Part shown: one piece after another, positions 25,882-33,058 of the stretch | How positions within the stretch are numbered: the first letter of the stretch is position 1 | How the letters are laid out: every line of letters begins with the position of its first letter | NCBI RefSeq assembly: GCF_937873925.1 | Contig: NZ_CALNAT010000046.1 | Span: 1 to 50,783, forward strand | Length of the DNA: 50,783 nt | Direction: 5' to 3' | Source of the DNA: an uncultured Proteiniphilum sp. | GTDB lineage: Bacteria; Bacteroidota; Bacteroidia; Bacteroidales; Dysgonomonadaceae | Notes under the pieces: generated by a model | The model's database searches: none | The model's input: only the letters and a program-made list of their open reading frames with translations | Told to the model about the DNA's origin: nothing | Made by a program: the position numbers and the translations under genes

Positions 25882-26407
25882 AGTTCAACCCGTCGATATA
25901 ATATATCGAATAATAATCTTTGCCGTGGACTTTCATCCACTCTTTCATCTCGTTGATATTGGCTAATTCAGCCTCACAGGTTTCCGCCGAAACTTCTTCT
26001 TTTACCAGTCTCTCGTTGAGGTCAATTTCCATATCTGCTACTTCAGACTGGGTGAGGCGTCGTTCACGCAATATGCCGTTCACCTCCAGTTGTGAACCCT
26101 CCAATTCCTTGTCAAATCCCCCTATTTCCCCTGTGGCTTCCACACGGATTGAATGCTTCTGTCCTTCGCCGGTCAGGAAACAACGTTTGCCTGAATGTTT
26201 GCAAGTATGGGTAACATACCCCCTGACCGCGACCGGTTCATCGATAAACGATTCTGCAACGGCATACAGGGAATCTGCATCGAAAACGACGGTCCCGGTT
26301 TCTGCCGTAGTTTGTTTACTATCCCTGTTGCTTTGTGTTTGTCCCGCGTTGCTGCAGGAGACTGTATAAAAGGCAAATGCCACTAAAGTAAAAGCTAACT
26401 GTTTCAT
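25862..26407 (-). CDS. Predicted lipoprotein with an OB-fold-like domain
   Basis: 181 residues. The signal peptide ends in a lipobox-like TVSC (Cys18) followed by SNAGQ. The middle part (about 50-125: VAVRGYVTHTCKHSGKRCFL, then VEATGEIGGF and LEVNGILRERRL) resembles the small beta-barrel OB-fold found in periplasmic binding proteins, and the C-HSGKR-C pair could hold a metal. The C-terminus is helical. It starts the iron-linked operon and overlaps the PepSY gene, so translational coupling is likely. Role in iron uptake is inferred from context. Confidence 0.65.
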   Translation of the reverse strand: MKQLAFTLVAFAFYTVSCSNAGQTQSNRDSKQTTAETGTVVFDADSLYAVAESFIDEPVAVRGYVTHTCKHSGKRCFLTGEGQKHSIRVEATGEIGGFDKELEGSQLEVNGILRERRLTQSEVADMEIDLNERLVKEEVSAETCEAELANINEMKEWMKVHGKDYYSIYYIDGLNYEKVHN

Positions 26408-26442
26408 ACGATTATTTGATTTATCAATTATGAATTAATGTG

Positions 26443-26450
26443 CAAAATTA
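26443..26450 (-). promoter_or_regulatory. -7 element for the lipoprotein-PepSY-feoB operon
   Basis: On the minus strand the bases read TAATTTTG, a TAnnTTTG match, 35 bases before the start of the lipoprotein gene. A TTTG lies about 23 bases further upstream, near the expected -33 position. Confidence 0.45.
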
Positions 26451-26671
26451 CTGTTTTTTGGGTGATTACTATTCAAATGGCGGAGTGGCGGCCTGATATA
26501 ATTCCAATAAATATATTTCATTTGTGAGTTTACAACTTCAAAGGAATAACCTTTTTCATGGTAAAACCATCCCCTGAAATGAGTATATTTTTAGGGAAAT
26601 ATACTATGAAATAGGAGTATTGAGTGTATGTTTTTTACTTTATCCCGTTTTCCGATGCCGTTTTTTCTTTG
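26451..26671. other. Intergenic stretch between the iron operon and fumC, with one hairpin
   Basis: No gene is seen here. A perfect 9-bp stem with a 6-base loop lies at 26582-26605 (AGTATATTT, loop, AAATATACT). It is enclosed by CCCCTGAAA and AGGG sequence and looks similar to the hairpin at 72-107. No T run follows. Confidence 0.4.
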
Positions 26672-26679
26672 TACTTTTG
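26672..26679 (+). promoter_or_regulatory. -7 element of the fumC promoter
   Basis: TACTTTTG matches TAnnTTTG. Transcription from here would give an untranslated leader of roughly 110 bases before the ATG at 26799. T-rich sequence precedes it at the -33 position. Confidence 0.45.
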
Positions 26680-26798
26680 CATGGTGCGGAATGAAGAGGG
26701 ATCGGAATGTTTTTATTAAACACTATAAGCAGAAACTGACGACAAACCGGCTGATGAGATTAAAGACAAAAATTATATAAATATTAAACAAAAGGTTT

Positions 26799-28196
26799 AT
26801 GGATTACAGAATTGAAAAGGATACGCTGGGTGAGGTGCAAGTGCCTGCCGACAAACTGTGGGGTGCGCAAACCGAGCGGTCGCGCAACAATTTTAAGATT
26901 GGAAGCCCCGCTTCCATGCCGCTGGAGATCATTTACGGGTTTGCTTATCTGAAAAAAGGAGCGGCGTATGCCAACCATGAACTGGGTGTGCTGTCACAGG
27001 AGAAACGCGATTACATCGCGCAGGTATGCGATGAAATCCTGGAAGGCAAACTCGACGACCAGTTTCCGCTGGTTATCTGGCAGACAGGATCGGGGACGCA
27101 GAGCAATATGAACGTGAATGAAGTGATTGCCCATCGTGCCCATCAGCTGGCAGGAAAGACGATAGGGGAGGGAGAGAAAACATTACAACCCAACGATGAT
27201 GTGAACAAGTCGCAGTCGTCTAACGATACGTTCCCTACCGGAATGCATATCGCCTGTTATAAAAAGATCGCAGAGGTCACCCTGCCCGGGTTGCGCCAAC
27301 TGCAGCAAGCATTGGCCACCAAATCGAAAGAGATGGAGGATGTGGTGAAGATCGGGCGGACACATCTTATGGATGCCACTCCCCTCACATTGGGACAGGA
27401 ATTCAGCGGGTATGCCGCACAACTGGAGTATGGTATCCGGGCTATTGAAAATACATTGCCGCACCTGGCGGAGCTCGCCCTCGGCGGTACCGCGGTAGGA
27501 ACAGGGTTGAATACGCCCAAGAACTACGATGTGACCGTGGCACGCTACATTGCCGAATTTACCGGCCTCCCCTTTGTAACGGCAAAGAATAAGTTTGAAG
27601 CGCTTGCCTCCCATGATGCCATCGTGGAAACACACGGCGCTTTGAAACAGGTAGCCGTAGCGCTCAATAAGATAGCCAACGATATCCGCCTGCTGGCCTC
27701 CGGCCCGAGAAGCGGTATCGGTGAGATCATTATCCCGGCTAACGAACCCGGCTCGTCTATTATGCCCGGGAAAGTGAATCCTACCCAATCGGAAGCGCTC
27801 ACCATGGTCTGCGCCCAGGTGATCGGGAACGATATGGCAATTGCCGTAGGAGGCATGCAGGGACATTTCGAACTGAATGTCTTTAAGCCGGTAATGGCCG
27901 CCAACTTCCTGCAGAGCGCACAACTCCTGGGCGATGCCGCCGTTTCCTTCGATATACACTGCGTATCGGATATCGAACCCAACAAGCCACGTATTAAGGA
28001 ATTATTGAACAACTCATTGATGCTGGTAACCGCTTTGAATACCAAGATCGGTTATTATAAAGCTGCCGAGATCGCCAATGCGGCCCATAAAAACGGAACC
28101 ACGCTCAAAGAGGAGGCCGTGCGCCTCGGTTATGTCTCTGCGGAAGATTTCGATAAATGGGTGCGCCCCGAAGATATGATCAAGTCGCTGGATTGA
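26799..28196 (+). CDS. fumC: Class II fumarate hydratase (FumC)
   Basis: 465 residues, full family length. It interconverts fumarate and malate in the cytoplasm. Family signatures are present in order: GAQTERSRNNF at about 24-34, TGSGTQSNMNVNEVI at about 94-108, QSSNDTFPTGMH, GRTHLMDATPLTLGQEFSGY, GTAVGTGLN, and the flexible active-site loop GSSIMPGKVNPTQSE at about 317-331. It is transcribed alone, with a promoter about 120 bases upstream and a strong hairpin downstream. In anaerobic Bacteroidota it would work in the reductive branch to fumarate and succinate. Confidence 0.97.
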   Translation: MDYRIEKDTLGEVQVPADKLWGAQTERSRNNFKIGSPASMPLEIIYGFAYLKKGAAYANHELGVLSQEKRDYIAQVCDEILEGKLDDQFPLVIWQTGSGTQSNMNVNEVIAHRAHQLAGKTIGEGEKTLQPNDDVNKSQSSNDTFPTGMHIACYKKIAEVTLPGLRQLQQALATKSKEMEDVVKIGRTHLMDATPLTLGQEFSGYAAQLEYGIRAIENTLPHLAELALGGTAVGTGLNTPKNYDVTVARYIAEFTGLPFVTAKNKFEALASHDAIVETHGALKQVAVALNKIANDIRLLASGPRSGIGEIIIPANEPGSSIMPGKVNPTQSEALTMVCAQVIGNDMAIAVGGMQGHFELNVFKPVMAANFLQSAQLLGDAAVSFDIHCVSDIEPNKPRIKELLNNSLMLVTALNTKIGYYKAAEIANAAHKNGTTLKEEAVRLGYVSAEDFDKWVRPEDMIKSLD

Positions 28197-28231
28197 TATA
28201 GAAGCGATCTTCCTTGATCAGGCCAAAAGAA

Positions 28232-28269
28232 GAGAGCGTGTTATAAGCCCTTGCTTATGACGCGCTCTC
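28232..28269 (+). terminator. Strong hairpin downstream of fumC
   Basis: GAGAGCG at 28232-28238 pairs with CGCTCTC at 28263-28269 and the stem continues inward through ATAAGC/GCTTAT with two wobble pairs, giving a stem of about 17 bp and a 4-base loop. No T run follows, so it may act as an mRNA 3' end stabiliser or factor-aided terminator between the convergent genes. Confidence 0.5.
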
Positions 28270-28343
28270 CTGTGTTAGAGGGATATTCGCCTCCGTTATT
28301 CTGTTTGTCGCCGGATTATTCCTATACGGCATTTAAACCACCT

Positions 28344-28793
28344 TTAGTTTAGTACTTTTCCGGTTCCGTCTATTTTTACTTTTACTTCGGAGTTGCCTTT
28401 TTCAAGTTCCAACAGGTAGTAATTGCCCTGGGGGGTCTCTACAAAATCGGCGTCATCGATGTGGTATCCTGTATAAGCGGGATCGTTTATGATATTTCTT
28501 ACTTCCTGCGGCAAGTCGGAGATCCTCATATCCCACGAAGTTCGCAACCAGTTGTTGTTCAGGTCGAAAACGACCTCCTTACTCACATTATCATGAAGAA
28601 CGTCTGCTTCGATTGTTCTGTTGTCGTCCCGTTCAATCTCCAGGATCCGGGCATCCGGATATTTCTCTTCGATGAATACTTTGATGCCGTTGGTAGCAGT
28701 GCCGGGCAAATAGTCGTCATCACAGCTCAAAAATGGCATTGTTATAACAGCCAGCGCTAACATTGTTAAAATAGATTTTTTCATACTTTTCAT
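28344..28793 (-). CDS. PepSY-like domain lipoprotein
   Basis: 149 residues. The signal peptide ends with lipobox FLSC (Cys24) followed by DDDYLPG, which suggests surface or outer-membrane location. The mature part has two repeats of the DUF2874/PepSY-like fold: IKVFIEEKYPDARILEIERD and, later, YYLLELEKGNSEVKVKIDG. Function is not established; this family in Bacteroidota is often controlled by two-component systems. It lies 2 bases after the other PepSY-like gene. An internal start at 28784 is an equal alternative. Confidence 0.75.
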   Translation of the reverse strand: MKSMKKSILTMLALAVITMPFLSCDDDYLPGTATNGIKVFIEEKYPDARILEIERDDNRTIEADVLHDNVSKEVVFDLNNNWLRTSWDMRISDLPQEVRNIINDPAYTGYHIDDADFVETPQGNYYLLELEKGNSEVKVKIDGTGKVLN

Positions 28794-28795
28794 TT

Positions 28796-29236
28796 TTAAT
28801 CGTCAATATCAATTATAGTATAATTAGCGTCGAATTCCAGTTCCATCCCATTCAATAGTTCGATTTCATGCCGGTTCCGACTCTTTTTTTCTATTTTGGT
28901 TATTTTCAGATCGGGATAATTCGTCCTGACATAATTCGCAATTTGTTCCGGTACGACTTCCGGGGGAAGCCCCGCATATTTACAATTGATCTCTTTCCAC
29001 ATTCCTTTTTTATCGAATTCCACTTTATTGCCGTTGGTGAAAATAACTTCATAGCTTTTGTCCAAAAAATCACGTTCCATTTTAACCAATGCGACTGAGT
29101 GGTCGGGGAAATATTTTTTGATCGTTTGTTGAGACCGGGCCGGTAGTTGATCAAAGTTGATAGGTTTATCATTACCGGCTTTGGTTGTTACGTGAACAGC
29201 TGCCACGCATAAGAATAAAAGAATTAATTTTTTCAT
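28796..29236 (-). CDS. PepSY-like domain secreted protein
   Basis: 146 residues with a signal peptide (about 1-20, ending TTKAG) but no lipobox, so it is probably periplasmic. Two PepSY-like repeats are visible: FDQLPARSQQTIKKYFPDH with YEVIFTNGNKVEFDKKG, and IANYVRTNYPDLKITKIEKK with HEIELLNGMELEFDANY. The family is DUF2874-like. It is the first gene of a two-gene unit and has a promoter 35 bases upstream. The adjacent two-component system probably regulates it, by analogy with similar loci. Confidence 0.75.
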   Translation of the reverse strand: MKKLILLFLCVAAVHVTTKAGNDKPINFDQLPARSQQTIKKYFPDHSVALVKMERDFLDKSYEVIFTNGNKVEFDKKGMWKEINCKYAGLPPEVVPEQIANYVRTNYPDLKITKIEKKSRNRHEIELLNGMELEFDANYTIIDIDD

Positions 29237-29270
29237 CTGTGATTTGTTTTTATTTTCAGTTTGTACATGG

Positions 29271-29278
29271 CAAAGCTA
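29271..29278 (-). promoter_or_regulatory. -7 element of the PepSY-like operon promoter
   Basis: On the minus strand the bases read TAGCTTTG, matching TAnnTTTG, 34 bases before the start codon at 29236. The upstream sequence on that strand is T-rich. Confidence 0.45.
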
Positions 29279-29446
29279 TGACACGATTCTGAAAAGAAAA
29301 TGAAACGAACGTAATAATCAATTTGATGATGTGATGATTGGGCAATGTGATGATTTAATATACCAATCAACAGATCAGTGAATCACCCCATCTTTTACGA
29401 CTTTAGTGTTAAATAATAAATATTGTGGTATAAAATCGAGGCCCTT

Positions 29447-30718
29447 TTATCCGGAAATTTCGAAACGATGAAAATCTTCCTCAAAAGCATAATTTATATG
29501 CAGCTTCCCCAAATCGCATATCGACTTGATCAATGCCAGCCCAAGTCCTGAGGATTCCGGTTTTTTATTCCCCTGGTAGAATCTCTTGAAAATAAATTGG
29601 GGGTCAAGGGAGGATCCCTGCCCGGTATTTTTGAAAATAAGCTTCGACGAAGAGATTTCGATATTTATTTTTCCGTTTGTCATGTTATGGACAAAAGCGT
29701 TTTTGATAATGTTGTTGACCAGTATATCGGCCAGGGTTCTATTCATCACTACTTTAAATATGCCGGATTCCCTGATTTCAACGTCGATGTTCATGTGGGC
29801 GTATACTTCTTCGTAATCGCGGATATTCTTTTTTATAATGGAGTTCAGTTCAATTTCATGTGTGCCGGAAAACTGCCTGTTTTCTATTTTAGAGAGCAAC
29901 AACAGTGTTTTATTCAACCGGGTGATGTATTCGAGGGTCCGGAGTGTTTTTGACAACTCTTCCAGTTGGGTCTTCGTAAGGGATTCGTCATCCATTAAGT
30001 TTTCCAGGCGGTTGCGGCAGACGGCCAGTGGGGTTTGGATTTCGTGGGAGGCGTTCCCGATGAATTGCTTTTGTTCTTCGAAAACCTCTTCGCTGCGTTT
30101 CATGCTTTTGACTACTGTCTCGTTCAGTTTTTTGAATTCGGTGATATCCGTATCGTTTTTTAAAGGGGCGTTTTCTCTTCCTATTTTATATCGATTGAGC
30201 CAGGCGAGTAATTTATGCAGGGGGCGATTGCTCTCGTGGTACACCCAGACGTTGATCAGGAGTATGCAAAGTAAAAGACCAAAATATAAGAAGATAATCC
30301 AGTAAAGGATGGCCTCCTTGAGATCTTTCTTCTCAATGGTGGGTATGGCGACAACCAATTCATAATATTTTCTGTTTTCGTCTTTGTAAATGGTGGTGAG
30401 TATACGTGCCGGCTCTGTTTCCTTTTTCAATGGTATATACACCATGGAATCCAGATAACGGATGTGGGGTTTGTTTTGTGCTTCTGCGGTCGTTATTTCT
30501 TTCAGGTAATATTGGTTATTGGAGTTGTTGCTTTCCGAAGGCAGTTCTTCTCCTGCCAGCAGGCGCATGATGATCTGTTCGGAATAATCTTCCAGCGAGT
30601 CGTCGGTCTCATCATTTATTTCATCGATCATCCTCACATAAAAGAAGACGGCCCATATTGCCAAGGCAACACTGAGTATAATACTCAATCGGATGATGAT
30701 ATGGTAGATCAGTTTCAT
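29447..30718 (-). CDS. Sensor histidine kinase
   Basis: 423 residues. Two membrane helices (about 7-27 and 138-160) enclose a periplasmic sensor region. The HisKA region has GNASHEIQTPLA with the phosphorylated His225. The catalytic domain has the N box ILVNNIIKNAFVHN, a G1 box FKNTGQG that departs from the usual DTGxG, and the G2 box SSGLGLALIKSICD. It overlaps the response regulator gene by 4 bases (ATGA), so the pair is translationally coupled. Likely targets are the PepSY-like genes directly downstream; the signal is unknown. Confidence 0.9.
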   Translation of the reverse strand: MKLIYHIIIRLSIILSVALAIWAVFFYVRMIDEINDETDDSLEDYSEQIIMRLLAGEELPSESNNSNNQYYLKEITTAEAQNKPHIRYLDSMVYIPLKKETEPARILTTIYKDENRKYYELVVAIPTIEKKDLKEAILYWIIFLYFGLLLCILLINVWVYHESNRPLHKLLAWLNRYKIGRENAPLKNDTDITEFKKLNETVVKSMKRSEEVFEEQKQFIGNASHEIQTPLAVCRNRLENLMDDESLTKTQLEELSKTLRTLEYITRLNKTLLLLSKIENRQFSGTHEIELNSIIKKNIRDYEEVYAHMNIDVEIRESGIFKVVMNRTLADILVNNIIKNAFVHNMTNGKINIEISSSKLIFKNTGQGSSLDPQFIFKRFYQGNKKPESSGLGLALIKSICDLGKLHINYAFEEDFHRFEISG

Positions 30719-31392
30719 TCAATGATTAATTTATACCCTATGCCGTACACGGCTTTTATTTCAATGTTTGCTCCGGATTCCTTCAGTTTCTTCCTCAGGT
30801 TTTTAATTTGCGCATAGATGAAATCGAAATTATCGACCTGGTCGATGTGGTCGCCCCATACCGCCTCCGCCAGTGTGTGCTTATTGATCAGCCGGTTACT
30901 GCGGTTTGCAAAATAAAAAAGTATGTCGTATTCCTTACGGTTAAGGTCTATATCCCTGTCGTTGACCGTAACCTTGAACCCTTCGGGATAAATTTTTACA
31001 TTGCCTGTTTCTATGGACATGTTTCCGTCGTGTTGTTTCCGTCGTATAACGCTCCGGATCCGCGCAACAAGTTCGGCCAGGTGGAATGGCTTGGCCAGAT
31101 AGTCGTCCGCACCCAGTTCCAGCCCTGTAATTTTATCTTCCAACGCGTCTTTAGCGGAAATAATGATCACGCTGTCCTGTTTCTGCATCTTCTTTAAAGC
31201 TTCCAGTATAGATAACCCGTTACCGTCGGGAAGCATAATGTCCAACAGGATGCAATCGTATTCGTAATCTTCTATCTTCCGGATAGCCGATTGATAGGAT
31301 GAGGCGCATTCCACCACATATCGTTCTCTTTCCAGGGTTTGCTTTATCAGCTCGTGTAAAGATGGTTCATCTTCTACTATCAATATCTTCAT
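30715..31392 (-). CDS. OmpR/PhoB-family response regulator
   Basis: 225 residues. Receiver domain at about 1-115 with the acidic pair Glu7-Asp8, the phosphoacceptor Asp51 in LLDIMLPDGNG and Lys101 in YLAKPFH. The winged-helix output domain follows (about 130-225: FKVTVNDRDIDLNRKEYDIL, and the C-terminal VYGIGYKL hairpin). It is the partner of the overlapping histidine kinase gene. A hairpin at 31411-31452 just upstream could be part of its control region. Confidence 0.95.
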   Translation of the reverse strand: MKILIVEDEPSLHELIKQTLERERYVVECASSYQSAIRKIEDYEYDCILLDIMLPDGNGLSILEALKKMQKQDSVIIISAKDALEDKITGLELGADDYLAKPFHLAELVARIRSVIRRKQHDGNMSIETGNVKIYPEGFKVTVNDRDIDLNRKEYDILFYFANRSNRLINKHTLAEAVWGDHIDQVDNFDFIYAQIKNLRKKLKESGANIEIKAVYGIGYKLIIE

Positions 31393-31410
31393 ACGGTTAA
31401 TTTATTTTCA

Positions 31411-31452
31411 GGGATCTCATACAGTAAAATTAAATATTTTGCATCAGATCCC
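31411..31452 (-). repeat. Inverted repeat upstream of the response regulator gene
   Basis: GGGATCT at 31411-31417 and AGATCCC at 31446-31452 form a 7-bp inverted repeat with a partly self-pairing AT-rich interior. It lies 19 bases upstream of the regulator start codon, in the expected promoter or leader region. Confidence 0.35.
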
Positions 31453-31784
31453 TAGGGTACCGGCTGTTAATTTATCCTTTCGAAGTTTTCTCCTGCTTAT
31501 ACCCTATTTATATTTACCGGGATAAATAACGAAATTATTTCTGAATTAAATCTGAAAAATCTTTTTTTGAGCCGTACCAGCGATTTTTTGATTTTCGTAC
31601 CTACTGCCGCGAACCTTTTCTACCGCCACTTTTGATACTCTCACTATATATCGGAGATCTATTTCAATAAGCTGGGTAAAAAGAGTTACATTTAAGTTTA
31701 TCGGTAACGAGAATCTTTAGCCATAGGAGGAAAAATTATTTGAAAATAGGGGGAGAGAGGAAGGGATTATAAAATATGGGTTTA
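31453..31784. other. Intergenic stretch without recognised features
   Basis: No protein-like frame, tRNA or clear promoter was seen in these AT-rich bases on either strand. Confidence 0.5.
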
Positions 31785-31892
31785 TCAGGTGGTTAATATG
31801 ATCAGGCAAACGGATAGCCCGATGAGTACTATAGCTAAAAGGAGATAGATCATGATCTCGAGCCATTTTTCGCTGATTTGATTCTTCTTCAT
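31785..31892 (-). CDS. 35-residue predicted membrane protein
   Basis: The frame starts MKKNQISEKWLEIM and continues into a single hydrophobic helix (about 15-33, rich in Leu and Ile) before the stop. Length and charge distribution fit a small inner-membrane protein with its N-terminus in the cytoplasm. An in-frame ATG at 31925 would extend it by 11 residues; an inverted repeat CATGTGA/TCACATG at 31890-31915 lies between the two starts. No family was recognised. The protein-like hydrophobic pattern and clean ends support a real gene, but this remains uncertain. Confidence 0.45.
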   Translation of the reverse strand: MKKNQISEKWLEIMIYLLLAIVLIGLSVCLIILTT

Positions 31893-31925
31893 GTGATTAG
31901 TGTACTTTTCACATGCTCGTTTCAT

Positions 31926-32142
31926 ATGATTTTTTATTTAGACAAAAGAATCAAGAGCCCAGGATATGTCTGATGGCAGATTACTCAATCATTAAATCGT
32001 TTAATCATCACATCAACTAATTACCCTTGACTTTTGCCCCATTGTTCTTTATTCCTGATCCTCATGCCCCTCAGGTGTAGCTTAGCGGTATCCCAAACTG
32101 TGGGCTCATCTCACGTTCTCAGCGCGTCAAGTTGGTAATGTT
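31926..32142. other. Intergenic stretch without recognised features
   Basis: No gene is supported here. A segment around 32073-32090 has a D-arm-like look, but no cloverleaf can be formed. Confidence 0.4.
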
Positions 32143-32355
32143 CTACGAACCCCAGATATCTGTAATCCCATATTCTGCGAAGATGGATTCTATTAGTTCC
32201 TTTTCATGCACCTTCAGGGAATACACACCGCGGATACGATATCCCAGACCCTGCGAGGTTCGAATGCCAAGCGCCTGCATGAGTTTAGCTTTGACTTCAG
32301 CCAGATCTTTTACCTGTACTTGACCGAGACCTTTCTGAAACGAATTTCTTTCCAT
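32143..32355 (-). CDS. Small regulator-like protein of transposable-phage type
   Basis: 70 residues from the methionine at 32355 (MERNSF), preferred over an upstream in-frame ATG at 32385 because the preceding ten residues look non-coding. The sequence KGLGQVQVKDLAEVKAKLMQAL, then GVYSLKVHEKELIESIFAEYGITDIWG, resembles small helix-turn-helix-type proteins that I associate with early regions of Mu-like phages in Bacteroidota; this is recollection of a pattern, not a verified match. It is divergent from an Xre-like gene, with repeated half-sites in between, like a Cro/repressor switch. Confidence 0.55.
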   Translation of the reverse strand: MERNSFQKGLGQVQVKDLAEVKAKLMQALGIRTSQGLGYRIRGVYSLKVHEKELIESIFAEYGITDIWGS

Positions 32356-32375
32356 TTTTTTATGTATTAGCAAGG

Positions 32376-32468
32376 GAAATAGCATTTTCTCCCTATTTCA
32401 AAAATGAAATAAAAACATTTACTTTGTAATAAGTTATTTCGTTTTGCAAATATCAATAATATTATTGA
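32376..32468. promoter_or_regulatory. Operator-like repeats between the divergent regulators
   Basis: GAAATAG/CTATTTC at 32376-32382 and 32393-32399, GAAATAA/TTATTTC at 32406-32412 and 32434-32440, and a perfect 16-base palindrome TCAATAATATTATTGA at 32453-32468. All lie in the 141-base gap. The repeated GAAATA half-site suggests cooperative binding by the Xre-like repressor. Confidence 0.45.
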
Positions 32469-32496
32469 ATAAAGCAAATAAAATGAGTGTTTTTTT

Positions 32497-32877
32497 ATGG
32501 AAAATGAAACTATTTTTGATAGGATCGCTCAAGTGATTGAAATTGAGTGTAATGGAGTGCCTGCTCAGTTTGCGAAAAAAATTGGGTCAAAAGATCAAAC
32601 TGTCAGAAATATTGTTGTAAATAGAAGAAGTTACCCTGGATACGAGATATTATTAAAGATTATCCAATCAATTGATTGGTTAAATCCGGACTGGTTGATT
32701 ACCGGCAGAGGAGAAATGAGAAAAAAAGTCGAAAAAAGCGACCGGGACGTTGCAGAACCGGCGTCTCATTACGAGACCGATATCAACAAACAGCTGATAA
32801 GTATCATTGATTCACAACAACGCACCATTGAAAATCTGACCAGGTATAAAAAAACCGATACCGCGGGTCCGGTATAG
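32497..32877 (+). CDS. Xre/CI-like repressor
   Basis: 126 residues. The N-terminal 70 residues have a lambda-repressor-like helix-turn-helix: GVPAQFAKKIGSKDQTVRNIV with a following PGYEILLKIIQSI and the characteristic LNPDWLITGRGEMRK, typical of CI-like repressors of Bacteroidota phages. A linker leads to a short coiled-coil-like C-terminus (NKQLISIIDSQQRTIENLTR) that may mediate dimerisation. There is no peptidase S24 domain. Divergent arrangement with the small gene at 32143 and operator-like repeats between them suggests an autoregulated switch. Confidence 0.75.
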   Translation: MENETIFDRIAQVIEIECNGVPAQFAKKIGSKDQTVRNIVVNRRSYPGYEILLKIIQSIDWLNPDWLITGRGEMRKKVEKSDRDVAEPASHYETDINKQLISIIDSQQRTIENLTRYKKTDTAGPV

Positions 32878-33029
32878 ACCCATTATTTCTTAAGTATCAT
32901 CCTTAATTTTGTCTCAAACCCGTTTAAGATGCAGTTTCATCCGGATAACTTTTTTTTATCTTTATAGAATATAAGATGCGGTTCGGCAGAATCTTCAAAC
33001 AAGTTTGATATTCTGCGCTCACCTTTCAC

Positions 33030-33037
33030 TATCTTTG
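33030..33037 (+). promoter_or_regulatory. -7 element of the rlmD promoter
   Basis: TATCTTTG matches TAnnTTTG. It lies inside a longer open frame starting at 33005, which argues that translation begins downstream, at 33059 after the GGTGGAG sequence. Confidence 0.5.
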
Positions 33038-33058
33038 TGCCTCAAAACGGTGGAGATG

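Noticed and set aside
31890..31915. Inverted repeat CATGTGA/TCACATG as a regulatory site
   Set aside because: Short stem overlapping the alternative starts of the small frame; chance is likely.
32073..32135. tRNA-like D-arm sequence (GTGTAGCTTAGCGG)
   Set aside because: No matching acceptor, anticodon or T stem could be formed nearby.
32255..32275. T-loop-like GGTTCGAATGCC
   Set aside because: It lies inside the reading frame of the small regulator gene and has no other tRNA parts.
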